From an uncultured Collinsella sp. (GTDB taxonomy: Bacteria > Actinomycetota > Coriobacteriia > Coriobacteriales > Coriobacteriaceae): DNA of 43,865 nucleotides. Position numbers and translations under genes: made by a program. Positions 16,310-25,880 of this stretch are shown here, piece after piece. The first letter of the stretch is position 1. Each line of letters opens with the position of its first letter. Under the pieces are notes generated by a model. That model did no database searches, was not told where the DNA came from, and saw only the letters and a list, made by a program, of their open reading frames with translations. The stretch is taken from the NCBI GenBank assembly GCA_902478365.1, contig CABSKX010000014.1:1-43865 (forward strand). Reading direction: 5' to 3'.

Positions 16310-17149
16310 ATGTATAAGATCCTGGAGAAGACGCAGTTCTCTGAGAAGGTGTTCAAGTTCCGCATCGAGGCGCCTGCAATCGCCAAACATGCGCACGCTG
16401 GACAGTTCCTCATGGTTCGCGCCAATGAGACGGGCGAGCGCGTCCCGTTTACCCTGGCCGGCTGGAACGGTGACGAGGGCTGGGTCGAGTTCATCTTCAT
16501 GGTGATCGGCAAGACCACCGAGATGCTTTCCACCTACGAGGCCGGCGAGTCGCTGCGCGACGTCGTGGGCCCGCTGGGCGTTCCCACCGAGATGGCCGAG
16601 GGCCCCTGCGCTGTCATTGGCGGCGGCGTCGGCCTGGCAATTGCCTTCCCGGTCGCCAAGCACCTGGTCGAGACCGGCCACGAGGTGCACGCCATCATGG
16701 GCGCCCGCACCAAGGACCTCCTGCTCATGGAGGACCAGTTCCGCGAGCTCCTCGACGAGGACCACATCCACATCACCACTGACGACGGCTCCTACGGCGA
16801 GCAGGGCGTTGTCACCGCTCCGCTGGAGCGCCTGCTGCAGGACAAGGCCGTGAGCCAGGTCTTCTGCGTCGGCCCCGTTCCGATGATGAAGTTCTCGACC
16901 CTCACCGCCCAGAAGTACGACACCCCCATCACCGCGTCGCTCAACCCCATCATGGTTGACGGCACCGGTATGTGCGGCTGCTGCCGCGTCGAGGTGGGCG
17001 GCGTGACCAAGTTCGCTTGCGTCGACGGCCCCGACTTCGATGCCACCCTGGTCGACTGGGATGACCTTCGTGCCCGCCAGGCCGCTTACCGTTCCGAAGA
17101 GGGCGAGTCCCTCAAGGCCTATGAGGAAAAGAGCTGCGCATGCCACTAG
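16310..17149 (+). CDS. NAD(P)H-ferredoxin oxidoreductase, FAD/[2Fe-2S] subunit (NfnA-like)
   Basis: This 279-residue subunit resembles NfnA and the related sulfide dehydrogenase beta / dihydroorotate dehydrogenase electron-transfer proteins. The FAD-binding RVPFTLAGW is at 44-52, the nucleotide-binding GGGVGLA at 104-110, and a [2Fe-2S] site at C222, C224, C225 and C237 within DGTGMCGCCRV. AAGAGAGGGG precedes the ATG. Its 3' end overlaps the next gene by ten bases, so the pair forms one unit. In characterised NfnAB, the complex couples NADH and ferredoxin oxidation to NADP reduction by flavin bifurcation. Whether this pair bifurcates is an inference from family and pairing. Confidence 0.9.
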   Translation: MYKILEKTQFSEKVFKFRIEAPAIAKHAHAGQFLMVRANETGERVPFTLAGWNGDEGWVEFIFMVIGKTTEMLSTYEAGESLRDVVGPLGVPTEMAEGPCAVIGGGVGLAIAFPVAKHLVETGHEVHAIMGARTKDLLLMEDQFRELLDEDHIHITTDDGSYGEQGVVTAPLERLLQDKAVSQVFCVGPVPMMKFSTLTAQKYDTPITASLNPIMVDGTGMCGCCRVEVGGVTKFACVDGPDFDATLVDWDDLRARQAAYRSEEGESLKAYEEKSCACH

Positions 17150-18549
17150 TTAACGGTCGTTTCGTTGCCGATATGAAGTCGCCCCGCACCCCCGATAACG
17201 AGGAGCCGGCTGCCGAGCGCGCCTGCGACTTCCGCCCCGTCGACAAGGGCTTCACCGAGGAGATGGCGCTGGCCGAGGCCGAGCGCTGCCTCAACTGCAA
17301 GAAGCCGTTCTGTGTTGAGGGCTGCCCCGTCAACATCAACATCCCCCGCTTTATCGAACAGATCCGCGAGAAGGACTTCGGCGGCGCTCTCGATACCATC
17401 CGCGAGGACTCCATGCTTCCCGCCATCTGCGGCCGCGTCTGCCCGCAGGAGAACCAGTGCGAGGGCAAGTGCATCCGTGGCAAGAAGTCCGAGCCCGTGG
17501 CCATCGGCCAGCTCGAGCGCTTCCTGGGTGACCGCCCCGAGCTCGCCTCCACGCCCAAGATGGCCCCCAAGAACGGCAAGAAGGTCGCCGTCGTCGGCTC
17601 CGGCCCGTCCGGCATCACCTGCGCCGGCGAGCTCGCCCGTAACGGCTTTGACGTCACCGTCTTCGAGGCCTTCTTCACCGGCGGCGGCGTGCTGGTCTAC
17701 GGCATCCCCGAGTTCCGTCTGCCCAAGGCGGTCGTCAAGCGCGAGATCGACGGCCTGGAGGACATGGGCGTCAAGTTTGAGTACAACTCCGTCGTAGGCA
17801 ACATGGCCACGGCCGAGGAGCTGTTCGAGCAGGGCTTCGACGCCATCTACGTGGCGACCGGCGCCGGCCTGCCCAAGTTCCTCAACGTCCCCGGCGAGAA
17901 CCTGCCCAACGTCTTCTTCGCTAACGAGTACCTCACCCGCGTGAACCTGATGAAGGCCAACAAGTTCCCCGAGTACGACACCCCCACCAAGCACGGCAAG
18001 AACGTCGTCGTCTTTGGTGGCGGCAACGTGGCTATGGACGCCGTCCGTACCGCCAAGCGCCTGGGCGCCGAGCACGCCATCATCGCCTACCGTCGTACCG
18101 AGGACGAGATGCCCTGCCGTCGCGCCGAGCTGCACCATGCCAAGGCCGAGGGCGTCGAGGTTCTGCCGCTCGTCTCCCCGCTCGAGTTTGTCGCTGGCGA
18201 GGACGGCTCCGTGTGCGCCGTCAAGGTCCAGAAGATGGAGCTCGGCGAGCCTGACGAGTCCGGCCGTCGTCGCCCGGTGCCCATCGAGGGCGCCATCGAG
18301 GAGATCCCCTGCGACGTCGCGATCTCGGCTATCGGCACCAACGCCAACCCCTTCGCAAAGAAGATCGGCGGCAAGATGGAGCTCAACAAGTGGGGCTACA
18401 TCGTTGCCGACGAGGAGACCGGCCAGACCACCGATCCCCGCATCTGGGCCGGCGGCGACATCGTTACCGGTGCCGCTACGGTCATTCTGGCGATGGGCGC
18501 CGGCAAGAAGGCCGCCGCTTCCATTACCAAGAGCCTGCTGGGCGAGTAA
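17140..18549 (+). CDS. gltA: NADPH-dependent glutamate synthase small-chain family / NfnB-like
   Basis: This 469-residue protein contains an N-terminal double [4Fe-4S] domain (C50, C53, C58, C62 and C97, C101, C107, C111), an FAD-binding GSGPSG at 153-158 and an NAD(P)-binding GGGNVAMD at about 292-299, ending in WAGGDIVTGAATVILAMGAG. This is the domain order of the glutamate synthase small chain and of NfnB. No large glutamate synthase subunit is nearby, and the fused-by-overlap partner upstream is NfnA-like, so a role in the NADH/ferredoxin:NADP transhydrogenase is more likely than glutamate synthesis. A terminator follows 29 bases after the stop. Confidence 0.92.
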   Translation: MPLVNGRFVADMKSPRTPDNEEPAAERACDFRPVDKGFTEEMALAEAERCLNCKKPFCVEGCPVNINIPRFIEQIREKDFGGALDTIREDSMLPAICGRVCPQENQCEGKCIRGKKSEPVAIGQLERFLGDRPELASTPKMAPKNGKKVAVVGSGPSGITCAGELARNGFDVTVFEAFFTGGGVLVYGIPEFRLPKAVVKREIDGLEDMGVKFEYNSVVGNMATAEELFEQGFDAIYVATGAGLPKFLNVPGENLPNVFFANEYLTRVNLMKANKFPEYDTPTKHGKNVVVFGGGNVAMDAVRTAKRLGAEHAIIAYRRTEDEMPCRRAELHHAKAEGVEVLPLVSPLEFVAGEDGSVCAVKVQKMELGEPDESGRRRPVPIEGAIEEIPCDVAISAIGTNANPFAKKIGGKMELNKWGYIVADEETGQTTDPRIWAGGDIVTGAATVILAMGAGKKAAASITKSLLGE

Positions 18550-18577
18550 TCACCTACAGCGCTAGCCATCAAACGGC

Positions 18578-18615
18578 AAAGTCCCCGTCGAGCACACGCC
18601 CGGCGGGGACTTTTT
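18578..18615 (+). terminator. intrinsic terminator after gltA
   Basis: A ten-base stem AAAGTCCCCG / CGGGGACTTT with a 16-base loop and a T run follows the gltA stop codon. Confidence 0.88.
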
Positions 18616-18628
18616 CTATGCCGGCCGC

Positions 18629-18671
18629 CCAAACCACCACAAAGGGGACAGGCACCTTTGTGGTGGTTTGG
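18629..18671. repeat. GGGGACAGGCA palindrome, copy 1
   Basis: Perfect 17-base arms (CCAAACCACCACAAAGG and complement) enclose the nine-base loop GGACAGGCA. Shorter copies lie at 25653, 29746 and 31354. Confidence 0.92.
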
Positions 18672-18690
18672 GGCCTGGTCGGTCGTTTTG

Positions 18691-18906
18691 TCTCAATCTG
18701 TAACACCTGGAGCCCGTTGAGCCTTGTAGTTGTTACAGATCGAGATCTTGCGCCAGCCGCCTCCGCTTTGCCTCAATCTGTAACAGTTAGAGACCAAATT
18801 CCCCGCTACGTGTTACAGATCGAGACATTAGATTGGCGGCCGAGCAGTTCATCTCAATCTGTAACATCTAGAGCCGTTTTGGGCAGCTTGGTGTTACAGA
18901 TTGAGA
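18691..18906. repeat. array of six alternating inverted 15-mers, 40-bp period
   Basis: Half-sites TCTCAATCTGTAACA (plus) and TGTTACAGATCGAGA (its near-complement) alternate at 18691, 18731, 18771, 18811, 18852 and 18892, so each step is 40 or 41 bases with spacers of 25 or 26. Adjacent half-sites form three 55-bp hairpins, or two hairpins in the shifted register. The array lies at the 3' end of the 2200-residue surface-protein gene. Confidence 0.92.
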
Positions 18907-18943
18907 TCTTGCAAAAGCCGAGAATGGGCGTTGTCGCCAAAAC

Positions 18944-21900
18944 CTAACGCTTGCGACGCTTGGTCGCGGCGATGCCGGCCGCGGCAACGGTTGCGCCGGC
19001 GATGCCCAAGGCGGCGACCGTCATCGCGGTGGAGTCACCCGTGCTGGCGAGCTCCGTGCCGCCGGACTTCTTGTCGTTCTCGCCCTTACCCTTGGACTTG
19101 TTCGTCGTCACCGTGGTCGTCGTCGAAGTCGAACCGCCCGCAGGTACCCCGGTGCCGCCAGAGCCATCCGCACCGCCGCCCTGCTCGCCGTCGCCAGGCG
19201 TCGGGTCCGGATCGGGCGTCGGATCAGGCGCCGCCTCATCGGTCACCGTAATCGTAATGTTCAGACGCTCGGAATACTCGCTGTACGACATGCCAGGGCG
19301 CTGTGCCGCAATGCGCACATACATGTTGCTATCGAGCGCAATGGGCTCGGTGTACTTTACACGGCCTTCGTCACGGCAGGGGCAGGTGTCGTTGGTGGTG
19401 TACCAAATCGTCGCGCCATCCTCGGCAGAAAGCTCCAGCTTCGTGCCCTTGGGCACCGTAATGTAGTTCTCCTTGGGCGACCATGCACCAAACGTCGTCG
19501 CACCAATCGTCGCCACCGGTCGCGCCGGTCGCACTGCCTCGGCAGACACGCGAACGTCGACCTGCTTGGACAGCGCCGTGCCGCCCACCGCCGCCGTCAA
19601 CGTCGTCAAACCGGGCAGAGCACCATGCAGCACAAACGTCGCCGCACCGTCCTCGCCCGTCACGGCCTGGGTGGTATCGACAGAGCAGATAGCCGAGGAC
19701 TCCAGCCCAACACTAACCTTGGCGCCCGCAAACGGCTTGCCCGCCTTATCGGTCACGTGCGCCACCAGCTCAAAGTCACTGCCATCAAGCATGGTCACGG
19801 CCTGCTCCACGTTGAGTTTGAGTTTGTCGGCACGAACGCCCACGACAAGCTCGCCACTTGCCCAGCGCGCCATGGCCGTGCCGGCGTAGTTGCGAGCACC
19901 GTCGAGCTCAAACGCCACCGTCGAGCCCGCCTCACGCGCATCGGCATAGCGAATACGCAGCACGCGTGACAGCGGCTTGCCATTGGGATCGTCCTGCTTG
20001 TCGAGCCACGTATACGTCACGTCGCCCAAGCCCTGCGCGCACAATGCGACCAGGGCATCGTCGCTCGCATCCATATACTGCGCAAACTCAACCTCGATGC
20101 AATCGGTATAGGCATGGGCCGAAGCCACCTCGGGCGCCGCCGTCGACACCAAGCCAATGTTCACCTCAGTCTGAATCGGCGGCACGCGCAGCCAAGCCGA
20201 ACGCGCCTCCTCATACCCGTCCTTGGTCACGCGCACTTGATACCAGCCGGTCGGCGTATTCCAGTTGTACGCACCGTCCGCACCCGTTGCAAGCGGATTG
20301 TCCTGCTCATACCCCTCGGCATCCCAACGCACCGCATTGGTACCGGCCGCATCGTCGGCGCTCCACAGCTCAACCGCCGCGCCTTCAACCGTATTGGACA
20401 GCAGGCCCTCGTACACCACGCCCGCAGGGTCGGGTGCTGCCTTGGCAGGCACATTGCGATAACGCGCCTCGAAGATCGACTGCATCTTCTCGTCCGAGAT
20501 CAAGCCGTCCTTGTTGGCCTTGTAGACCTCGGCATCGGTCAGCTCGCCCCAGTTGACCGTAATGCGATTCTGGCACGCGCGCTCCACCTGCTCGCAGGCA
20601 ACATCGTAGGCACATTCGGCATTGGTCAGCTTAATCGCGCGCTCCGAACCTACGCTGGTCGAAGCTGCATCATAGGCGGCGCCCACCACGGTACCCGCCG
20701 AACCGGCCGTCAGCACGCCGGCGATTGTCATAATGGAGCCCACCGCCACATCGGTGCTGTCGTGGCAGAGCTGGCGATACAGCAGATCCTCAAACGCACG
20801 CGCCTTCTCCATGGCGTCACGCAGCGCGTAAATGCACTTCCAGTCGTCCTCGGTCTTCTCGGGCTTGGCAAGCAAGCGCGTATGCTGAAGCTCATAGCCC
20901 TCGCGCTCGCCCTTCACCTTCTGCATACGGACGTTCACGTTCTCCCAGTTCTTGCTGGCATCGTTCACGCCGTAAATGCCGGTAAAGATGCCGATACCCT
21001 GGGTCGCCGCGGGAAACGCCTGGCCGGCCGCCTTCCACGCATCGGTCTTAAAGACCTGTCCGAACATCTCGCACTCGATCTTATAGCTCTTGAGCGAACG
21101 GATCGTGCGGATGAGCTTCATATGGGCGCTCACGTCGCCGTTGAGCTTCCAGGCCATGAGCCATCCGCGCACCTTGGAGTTGTTGAGGCTATGGACCACA
21201 TTCCAGTTGTCGTACAGGTCGTCCAGAATGTCGCACTGCATGGCGATCGAGTTAAACAGAAGCGCCTGGTTCTTGTTGTTATTGGAGTTCTCGATAAATT
21301 CCGACTCGATATAGGCCGTCTGCTCGCCATCGGGCGCGGCGACCTTAAAGCCCTTGACGGTATCGTCGTCAGCCGCCTTGTAGCTCAGCGAGCTGCCGAG
21401 CGCCTGGCCCAAATCGTTAAACCCGCTCGTCGACTGGCCGTTGTACTCGCTGGCCTTAATGCCCGCACACTTGTTGAGCGCCGCAGCGGTTGCGTCATTC
21501 CAGCTTCCGTATTGGTTGAGCTGGCCGATACCCATCGACTGGCCCACCAGATCCTCGGCCTGCTGGGCAATAAACTCCGCTCGCGATGCATGGTCGACGA
21601 GCTCCTTGATGGCGGCCGCATCCGCAGCGTTCGCGCCCTGGGCCGCCGCGAGTTCCTGATACCAATCCTCGCTGGTGCCGTAAGCATCCTCAAAGATCAT
21701 CTTGTCCACATTGACGCCATAGCTGTCGCCCTGCTGGGTCAGCAGCGCCGCCGACCCGCCGACCGCGGCCTTGAGCTCAGCCGCAAACTGCGCGGCCTCG
21801 TCGTTGCCAGCACCATCACCCTCGCCGTCGCTGGCGGCAGGGGCGCGACGAGCCTTACGGGCAGCTCCACCTTGGGCTTCGTCCTCTTTACCGTTCTCGT

Positions 21901-24900
21901 CCTCCTCGGCAAACGCATCAGCGACCATCTGGTCAATCGCGTCGTTAAAGGCCTCGTCGACATCATTAAACGAGTTATCCATCATATACTCGTGCCACTG
22001 CTGCACGGCATTCGAGAACTCCTGCTGGCGCTCCTCGGCCGCGGCGGAATGCTTTTTGGCCGAAGCGTTGGCGTCAAAACTCAGCATGGTCATAAGCTGA
22101 GCATTGGAGATGCGGTAGGTCTGCGGCATAAAGATCTGCTCAAAGTTGCCGCAGTTCACATAGGTCGAGTCATTCGCCTTGTTAAACTCGTCGAGCAGCT
22201 TAAGGTAACCCTCGTCCACATACTCCGCCACATAGCGCACATGGGTGCCCTCGCGCGACTTTTGAGTCAGAGGAATCGTCACCGTCTTGCCATCCACGCA
22301 GTCCACGTACAGGTCGAGCGTGTCGGCGGCCTCTTCGTTTCCCACCTCGAGCGTGATATCGAACGTCCAGTAGGCGTTCTTCTTTTGCGGCAGATGGTGG
22401 AAGGTCCACAGACTCTTGCCGGTGTCCTTGCCGTCCTTGACCAGGCTTTGCGTACCGCCACGATACGTCACATCAAAGTTCCAGACCGAAGCGCCCGGAA
22501 CATAGCGCACATAATTGCGAGCCGTTACCTCGGCAGCAGCGGCGGCAGCAGCGGTCGAGCCCACGCGCGCTTCGAGCGTCACACGCTCGGCGGCAAGCGT
22601 ATCCTGCGGCAGGTCGTATTCAATCTTGGCACGGCCGAGTTTATTGGTCTTGCCGGTGTACTTTGCGGCCGAGGCGCCCACGCCCACGGTAAGCTGCACG
22701 CTTTTTCCGGGCGCTGCGTATACGTAGGCCACATTGCCCAGTAGGCTGTGAACGTCGGTGCTGTCGACCTCGATGCGCGATCCGCTAACCTCGAGTGTGG
22801 TGCTTCCCAGCGGCAACGTCACCTCGCCCAGCGTAATAAGCGGCGAGATGGCATAGATGCCCGCGGCCTTAGGCTTAAAGCGCACAAACACATCGGCGCC
22901 CATGCCCTTATTCATATTGAGAACGAGGTTGTCGCCCTCCCAAGTTGTGTCAGCCCACATGGCCTCGGAGCTGGCGCCGGCTTCGCGAGAGCCTGCGGAC
23001 ACATCCCCGACGGCATCCTTGGCCAGCGGAATCTCAATCTTGGCAGCCTGGCTGTCCTTGAGCTCGTAATGAATGCGCAGCTCGGTCTCCACGCCAACGA
23101 CCGCGGACGAATCAGCGATAACCGAGCCCGCCGTCAGCCCGCGCTCGGCACGATACGTCTCCACGTCAAACGTGGGGACGTCGAGCGTCACGTCGAGCTG
23201 TTTGCTGTCCTCAATCTTCACCTGCTTTTGCGCGATATGCTTACCCACGGTCAGCCCTAGGCGGCTAAACGTGGAATAGCTCGTCGCTTGGATGTCGTAG
23301 CTCGTCTTGTTAAAGGCGACGATGGTGTACGAACCGGCCTTAAGGCGCGGCGTCTCGTCCTTCATGATAGGCGTGGTGCCATCGTCTTCGTAACCCATCA
23401 GATAGGTGACGCCGTCGGCGACCAGCTTGCCGTCGGACGTACGGAACACCAGCACGCGGTTAGCGCCCTGGTAGTCGCCCTTGGTCGCGACCGTCGCCGT
23501 GCCCCAGGGCTTCAAGTCGATATCGACCTTGCCGGCCGAGGGCTTCACCGTCGCCGTCGTCCCACCCAGCTTGAGGCTGTCTTTGGGCTCGAGCGTTATC
23601 TCCAGATCCTGGTCCGCGTCGGCAATGGCCTGCGACACCACGAGTGCTGTGCCCTGGATACGGAAGTCGTTTTCCTTGTCACCCTTGGCAGGCTTAAGCG
23701 TCTTGCCGCCGCTCTTCACCGTCAGATCGATGTTATCGAGACTATCGAGCTCAATGCGTTCGGTCTTATCCTGGCCCACAATCGGTTCAAGATAGCCCAC
23801 ATTAAGTTCAATCGCGCGCGAAGCCGGAATCTTGGTAAAGTCCTCCGCCTTAATCTCTCCGATATTCCATGTGCCCGTCATCTGGTCGCCCGGGCGCGCC
23901 AGCACCATGTCATAGTAACCGCTGAGCGAAATGCGCAGGGTGGCTGCTGTCTTGGAGAGAGCGTCCGCTGTAAAGCTGCCGTCATCGCCAACCGCCAGCG
24001 GCGTGGACTGCCCCGCCTGCACGAGTGTAGCCGTCGCGCTCTGGGGAAGTTTGCCCGTCACCTGGGCCGCCTCGCCCATCCACTCAAACGTGTAGGCAGG
24101 CTTCGAGGAATCGACGGAGTCCTTGCAATCGGCCACGGCATCGGCAAGCTTTTTGACCATCGAGGGGTTGCCAGCCGAATCGGTCGCATAGGCATAGATG
24201 GTCTGGCCTTCACTAAAGGGAATCGCATACGTTACGCCATCGATTGTCACGCGCTCATTATAGTCGCCCGGATAGCCCGCCTCACCAAACTGAAGATCGG
24301 GGTTCATCACGCGCAGGGCAACGGCATTATGGTTCGTCTCGTTTCCGTATCTCGTGTTCTCAAAAGCTCCCCACTCTATCATTTCCACGCTTTTGGGTAG
24401 CACAATCTCTTTGCCGGCAATCGCAGGATCAAGAGAGGCGAACGCGTGCGCTCCGATATATTTAACGCCGTCGCCGATCGTCACCGACGACACATGCGAG
24501 CACCCGTCAAAGGCATTGCGCTCAATCCGCTCCACCGTGCCCGGCACATTGATCTGCGTAAAGGTGAGCACTGTTGTGTCCGAGACATAGAACTGTGGCA
24601 CGCCGCAATAGGCGAATGCAAGATAGTCGATAGTTTTGACCGAAGGCGGCAGCGTTGCCACCACCTTGTCGTCAAGTTGTTCACATTCCTTAAAGGCCTG
24701 CTCGGGAATCGTGGTAAAGGCCGCGTTGTTGGGCCAGGTTACCGTTTGGAGCGTCTTGCTTTTGTAGAATGCATAGCTCTTGAGCTCCTCGACCGAATCG
24801 GGCAGTGCGATCTCTTTGATGCTGCTGCCGCCCAAGCCTCCAACCGAGCGGACATGCGAATTAGGGGCGAAGGTGATCGATGTGAGCGCAGCGCTTCCCA

Positions 24901-25546
24901 TACCCGTAAGGCTTACGACATTTTTGTCGTCGATGGTCGAGGGCACCTCCAACGTGGTAATGCCCGCGTCGCCATACTCGATAGAAATTTCGTTGGTGAG
25001 GCTATCAATCGAGAAGTAGTACTGCGCGGGGGTCTGCTCGCCGGCCACGTAGCCATCGTCGTATTCGTCCTTTACGCCCGTGGCGCCCTTCGAGGTCATC
25101 CAGAGCCCAAGATCCTCATTCCAGGTTGCTTCGGCTTCGGCGGTCTCCTCCTGCTTCTGCTGCTCGGCGAGTTCCTTGCCCTCGACAAGATCGGTGGCGA
25201 GCGTACCCGCAGGTGTGCTCTCGGTCTGCCCGGCGCCCGTTAGGCCCGCCGCCGATGCAATCTCGGAGGGCGGGGGCGTAGGGGTATCACCGCTATCGAG
25301 CACTGTGGGGTCGGCGGCGCCGGCATCGGGCGCGGGGTCGGCGGAAGCAGAGTCTGACGTTTGGGCGTCAGCCGAATCGGCGGAAGCGGCGTCGTCCGCT
25401 TGGCCGTTATCCGTCTGCACAAAAGTGCCGTCGGTGTTGAGGGCCTCAGCAAACGCGCCCACAGGCAACGAGCCCGTCACCATGGTGAGGGTCACCGCGG
25501 CAACGGTCAGGCGGCGGCAAAGCGCTCGAACAGTAGTCCACCTCAT
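18944..25546 (-). CDS. giant LAxTG-anchored surface protein with leucine-rich repeats
   Basis: The 2200-residue product is a wall-anchored surface protein. A signal peptide occupies about residues 1-34 (cut near GAFA/EA). An Asp/Ala/Ser/Pro-rich stretch runs 40-115. BspA-type leucine-rich repeats fill about 195-400, with repeats such as EIALPDSVEELKSYAFYKSK. A long central part includes a helical region with an acidic EDENGKEDEAQGG patch. Near the C terminus are a bacterial Ig-like domain (FELVAHVTDKAGKPFAGAKV), a chitobiase-like domain (YTEPIALDSNMYVRIAAQR) and a PDPTPDPDPTPG spacer. The sorting signal LASTGDS at 2166-2172 is followed by a hydrophobic helix and KRRKR. AAAGGA six bases before ATG 25546 sets the start. 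The ligand is unknown; adhesion is the usual guess. The GGTTC/GAACC operator lies 63 bases upstream. Confidence 0.93.
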   Translation of the reverse strand: MRWTTVRALCRRLTVAAVTLTMVTGSLPVGAFAEALNTDGTFVQTDNGQADDAASADSADAQTSDSASADPAPDAGAADPTVLDSGDTPTPPPSEIASAAGLTGAGQTESTPAGTLATDLVEGKELAEQQKQEETAEAEATWNEDLGLWMTSKGATGVKDEYDDGYVAGEQTPAQYYFSIDSLTNEISIEYGDAGITTLEVPSTIDDKNVVSLTGMGSAALTSITFAPNSHVRSVGGLGGSSIKEIALPDSVEELKSYAFYKSKTLQTVTWPNNAAFTTIPEQAFKECEQLDDKVVATLPPSVKTIDYLAFAYCGVPQFYVSDTTVLTFTQINVPGTVERIERNAFDGCSHVSSVTIGDGVKYIGAHAFASLDPAIAGKEIVLPKSVEMIEWGAFENTRYGNETNHNAVALRVMNPDLQFGEAGYPGDYNERVTIDGVTYAIPFSEGQTIYAYATDSAGNPSMVKKLADAVADCKDSVDSSKPAYTFEWMGEAAQVTGKLPQSATATLVQAGQSTPLAVGDDGSFTADALSKTAATLRISLSGYYDMVLARPGDQMTGTWNIGEIKAEDFTKIPASRAIELNVGYLEPIVGQDKTERIELDSLDNIDLTVKSGGKTLKPAKGDKENDFRIQGTALVVSQAIADADQDLEITLEPKDSLKLGGTTATVKPSAGKVDIDLKPWGTATVATKGDYQGANRVLVFRTSDGKLVADGVTYLMGYEDDGTTPIMKDETPRLKAGSYTIVAFNKTSYDIQATSYSTFSRLGLTVGKHIAQKQVKIEDSKQLDVTLDVPTFDVETYRAERGLTAGSVIADSSAVVGVETELRIHYELKDSQAAKIEIPLAKDAVGDVSAGSREAGASSEAMWADTTWEGDNLVLNMNKGMGADVFVRFKPKAAGIYAISPLITLGEVTLPLGSTTLEVSGSRIEVDSTDVHSLLGNVAYVYAAPGKSVQLTVGVGASAAKYTGKTNKLGRAKIEYDLPQDTLAAERVTLEARVGSTAAAAAAAEVTARNYVRYVPGASVWNFDVTYRGGTQSLVKDGKDTGKSLWTFHHLPQKKNAYWTFDITLEVGNEEAADTLDLYVDCVDGKTVTIPLTQKSREGTHVRYVAEYVDEGYLKLLDEFNKANDSTYVNCGNFEQIFMPQTYRISNAQLMTMLSFDANASAKKHSAAAEERQQEFSNAVQQWHEYMMDNSFNDVDEAFNDAIDQMVADAFAEEDENGKEDEAQGGAARKARRAPAASDGEGDGAGNDEAAQFAAELKAAVGGSAALLTQQGDSYGVNVDKMIFEDAYGTSEDWYQELAAAQGANAADAAAIKELVDHASRAEFIAQQAEDLVGQSMGIGQLNQYGSWNDATAAALNKCAGIKASEYNGQSTSGFNDLGQALGSSLSYKAADDDTVKGFKVAAPDGEQTAYIESEFIENSNNNKNQALLFNSIAMQCDILDDLYDNWNVVHSLNNSKVRGWLMAWKLNGDVSAHMKLIRTIRSLKSYKIECEMFGQVFKTDAWKAAGQAFPAATQGIGIFTGIYGVNDASKNWENVNVRMQKVKGEREGYELQHTRLLAKPEKTEDDWKCIYALRDAMEKARAFEDLLYRQLCHDSTDVAVGSIMTIAGVLTAGSAGTVVGAAYDAASTSVGSERAIKLTNAECAYDVACEQVERACQNRITVNWGELTDAEVYKANKDGLISDEKMQSIFEARYRNVPAKAAPDPAGVVYEGLLSNTVEGAAVELWSADDAAGTNAVRWDAEGYEQDNPLATGADGAYNWNTPTGWYQVRVTKDGYEEARSAWLRVPPIQTEVNIGLVSTAAPEVASAHAYTDCIEVEFAQYMDASDDALVALCAQGLGDVTYTWLDKQDDPNGKPLSRVLRIRYADAREAGSTVAFELDGARNYAGTAMARWASGELVVGVRADKLKLNVEQAVTMLDGSDFELVAHVTDKAGKPFAGAKVSVGLESSAICSVDTTQAVTGEDGAATFVLHGALPGLTTLTAAVGGTALSKQVDVRVSAEAVRPARPVATIGATTFGAWSPKENYITVPKGTKLELSAEDGATIWYTTNDTCPCRDEGRVKYTEPIALDSNMYVRIAAQRPGMSYSEYSERLNITITVTDEAAPDPTPDPDPTPGDGEQGGGADGSGGTGVPAGGSTSTTTTVTTNKSKGKGENDKKSGGTELASTGDSTAMTVAALGIAGATVAAAGIAATKRRKR

Positions 25547-25608
25547 GGTCGTTCCTTTCCTGCAAACCAAAAGTCATCCAGCGTAATCGTCGTCCAAAAA
25601 CAAAGCGA

Positions 25609-25638
25609 ACGGTAGGTTCATATATACGAACCTACCGT
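25609..25638. promoter_or_regulatory. palindromic operator, surface-protein gene 1
   Basis: ACGGTAGGTTC and GAACCTACCGT form a 30-bp dyad about eight central bases, centred 77 bases from the start codon of the leftward giant gene. CTACCTGCGCAAAC follows on the plus strand. The same core, GGTTC(G) N6-8 (C)GAACC plus CTACCTGCG, lies upstream of the other two surface genes. Confidence 0.75.
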
Positions 25639-25652
25639 TCTACCTGCGCAAA

Positions 25653-25685
25653 CCACCACAAAGGGGACAGGCACCTTTGTGGTGG
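25653..25685. repeat. GGGGACAGGCA palindrome, copy 2
   Basis: Arms CCACCACAAAGG / CCTTTGTGGTGG enclose the loop GGACAGGCA. It separates the operator of gene 1 from the second 40-bp-period array, the same palindrome-then-array order as at 18629-18906. Confidence 0.92.
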
Positions 25686-25708
25686 CTTTGGACTTGCCGG
25701 CCGGTTTG

Positions 25709-25844
25709 TCTCGATCTGTAACAGTTAGAGGTCAGATTCCCCGCTTGGTGTCACAGGTCGAGACATTAGATTGGCGGCCATTCGGTTCATCTAAATCTGT
25801 AACATCTAGGGTCGTTTTGGGCAGCCAGGTGTTACAGATCGAGA
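25709..25844. repeat. array of four alternating inverted 15-mers, 40-bp period
   Basis: Half-sites start at 25709, 25749, 25790 and 25830, the same spacing as half-sites 3 to 6 of the first array. The spacers are also homologous, for example GGCGGCC and GTTTTGGGCAGC segments are shared. It lies at the 3' end of the 664-residue surface-protein gene. Confidence 0.92.
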
Positions 25845-25880
25845 TTTTGCTGAGGTGGAAACGAGGGCCTCCGCCGAAAC

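Noticed and set aside
15932..17146. 404-codon open frame on the minus strand
   Set aside because: It is antisense to the NfnA-like gene and runs through the pth terminator; its product has no recognisable motifs.
18691..18906. CRISPR array
   Set aside because: The repeats alternate in orientation, are only 15 bases long, and the spacers are conserved in a second array; no cas genes are present.
20114..22744. 876-codon open frame on the plus strand
   Set aside because: It is antisense to the giant surface-protein gene, with a low-complexity Arg/His/Leu-rich product, no motifs and no ribosome-binding site; long antisense frames are expected in GC-rich coding DNA.
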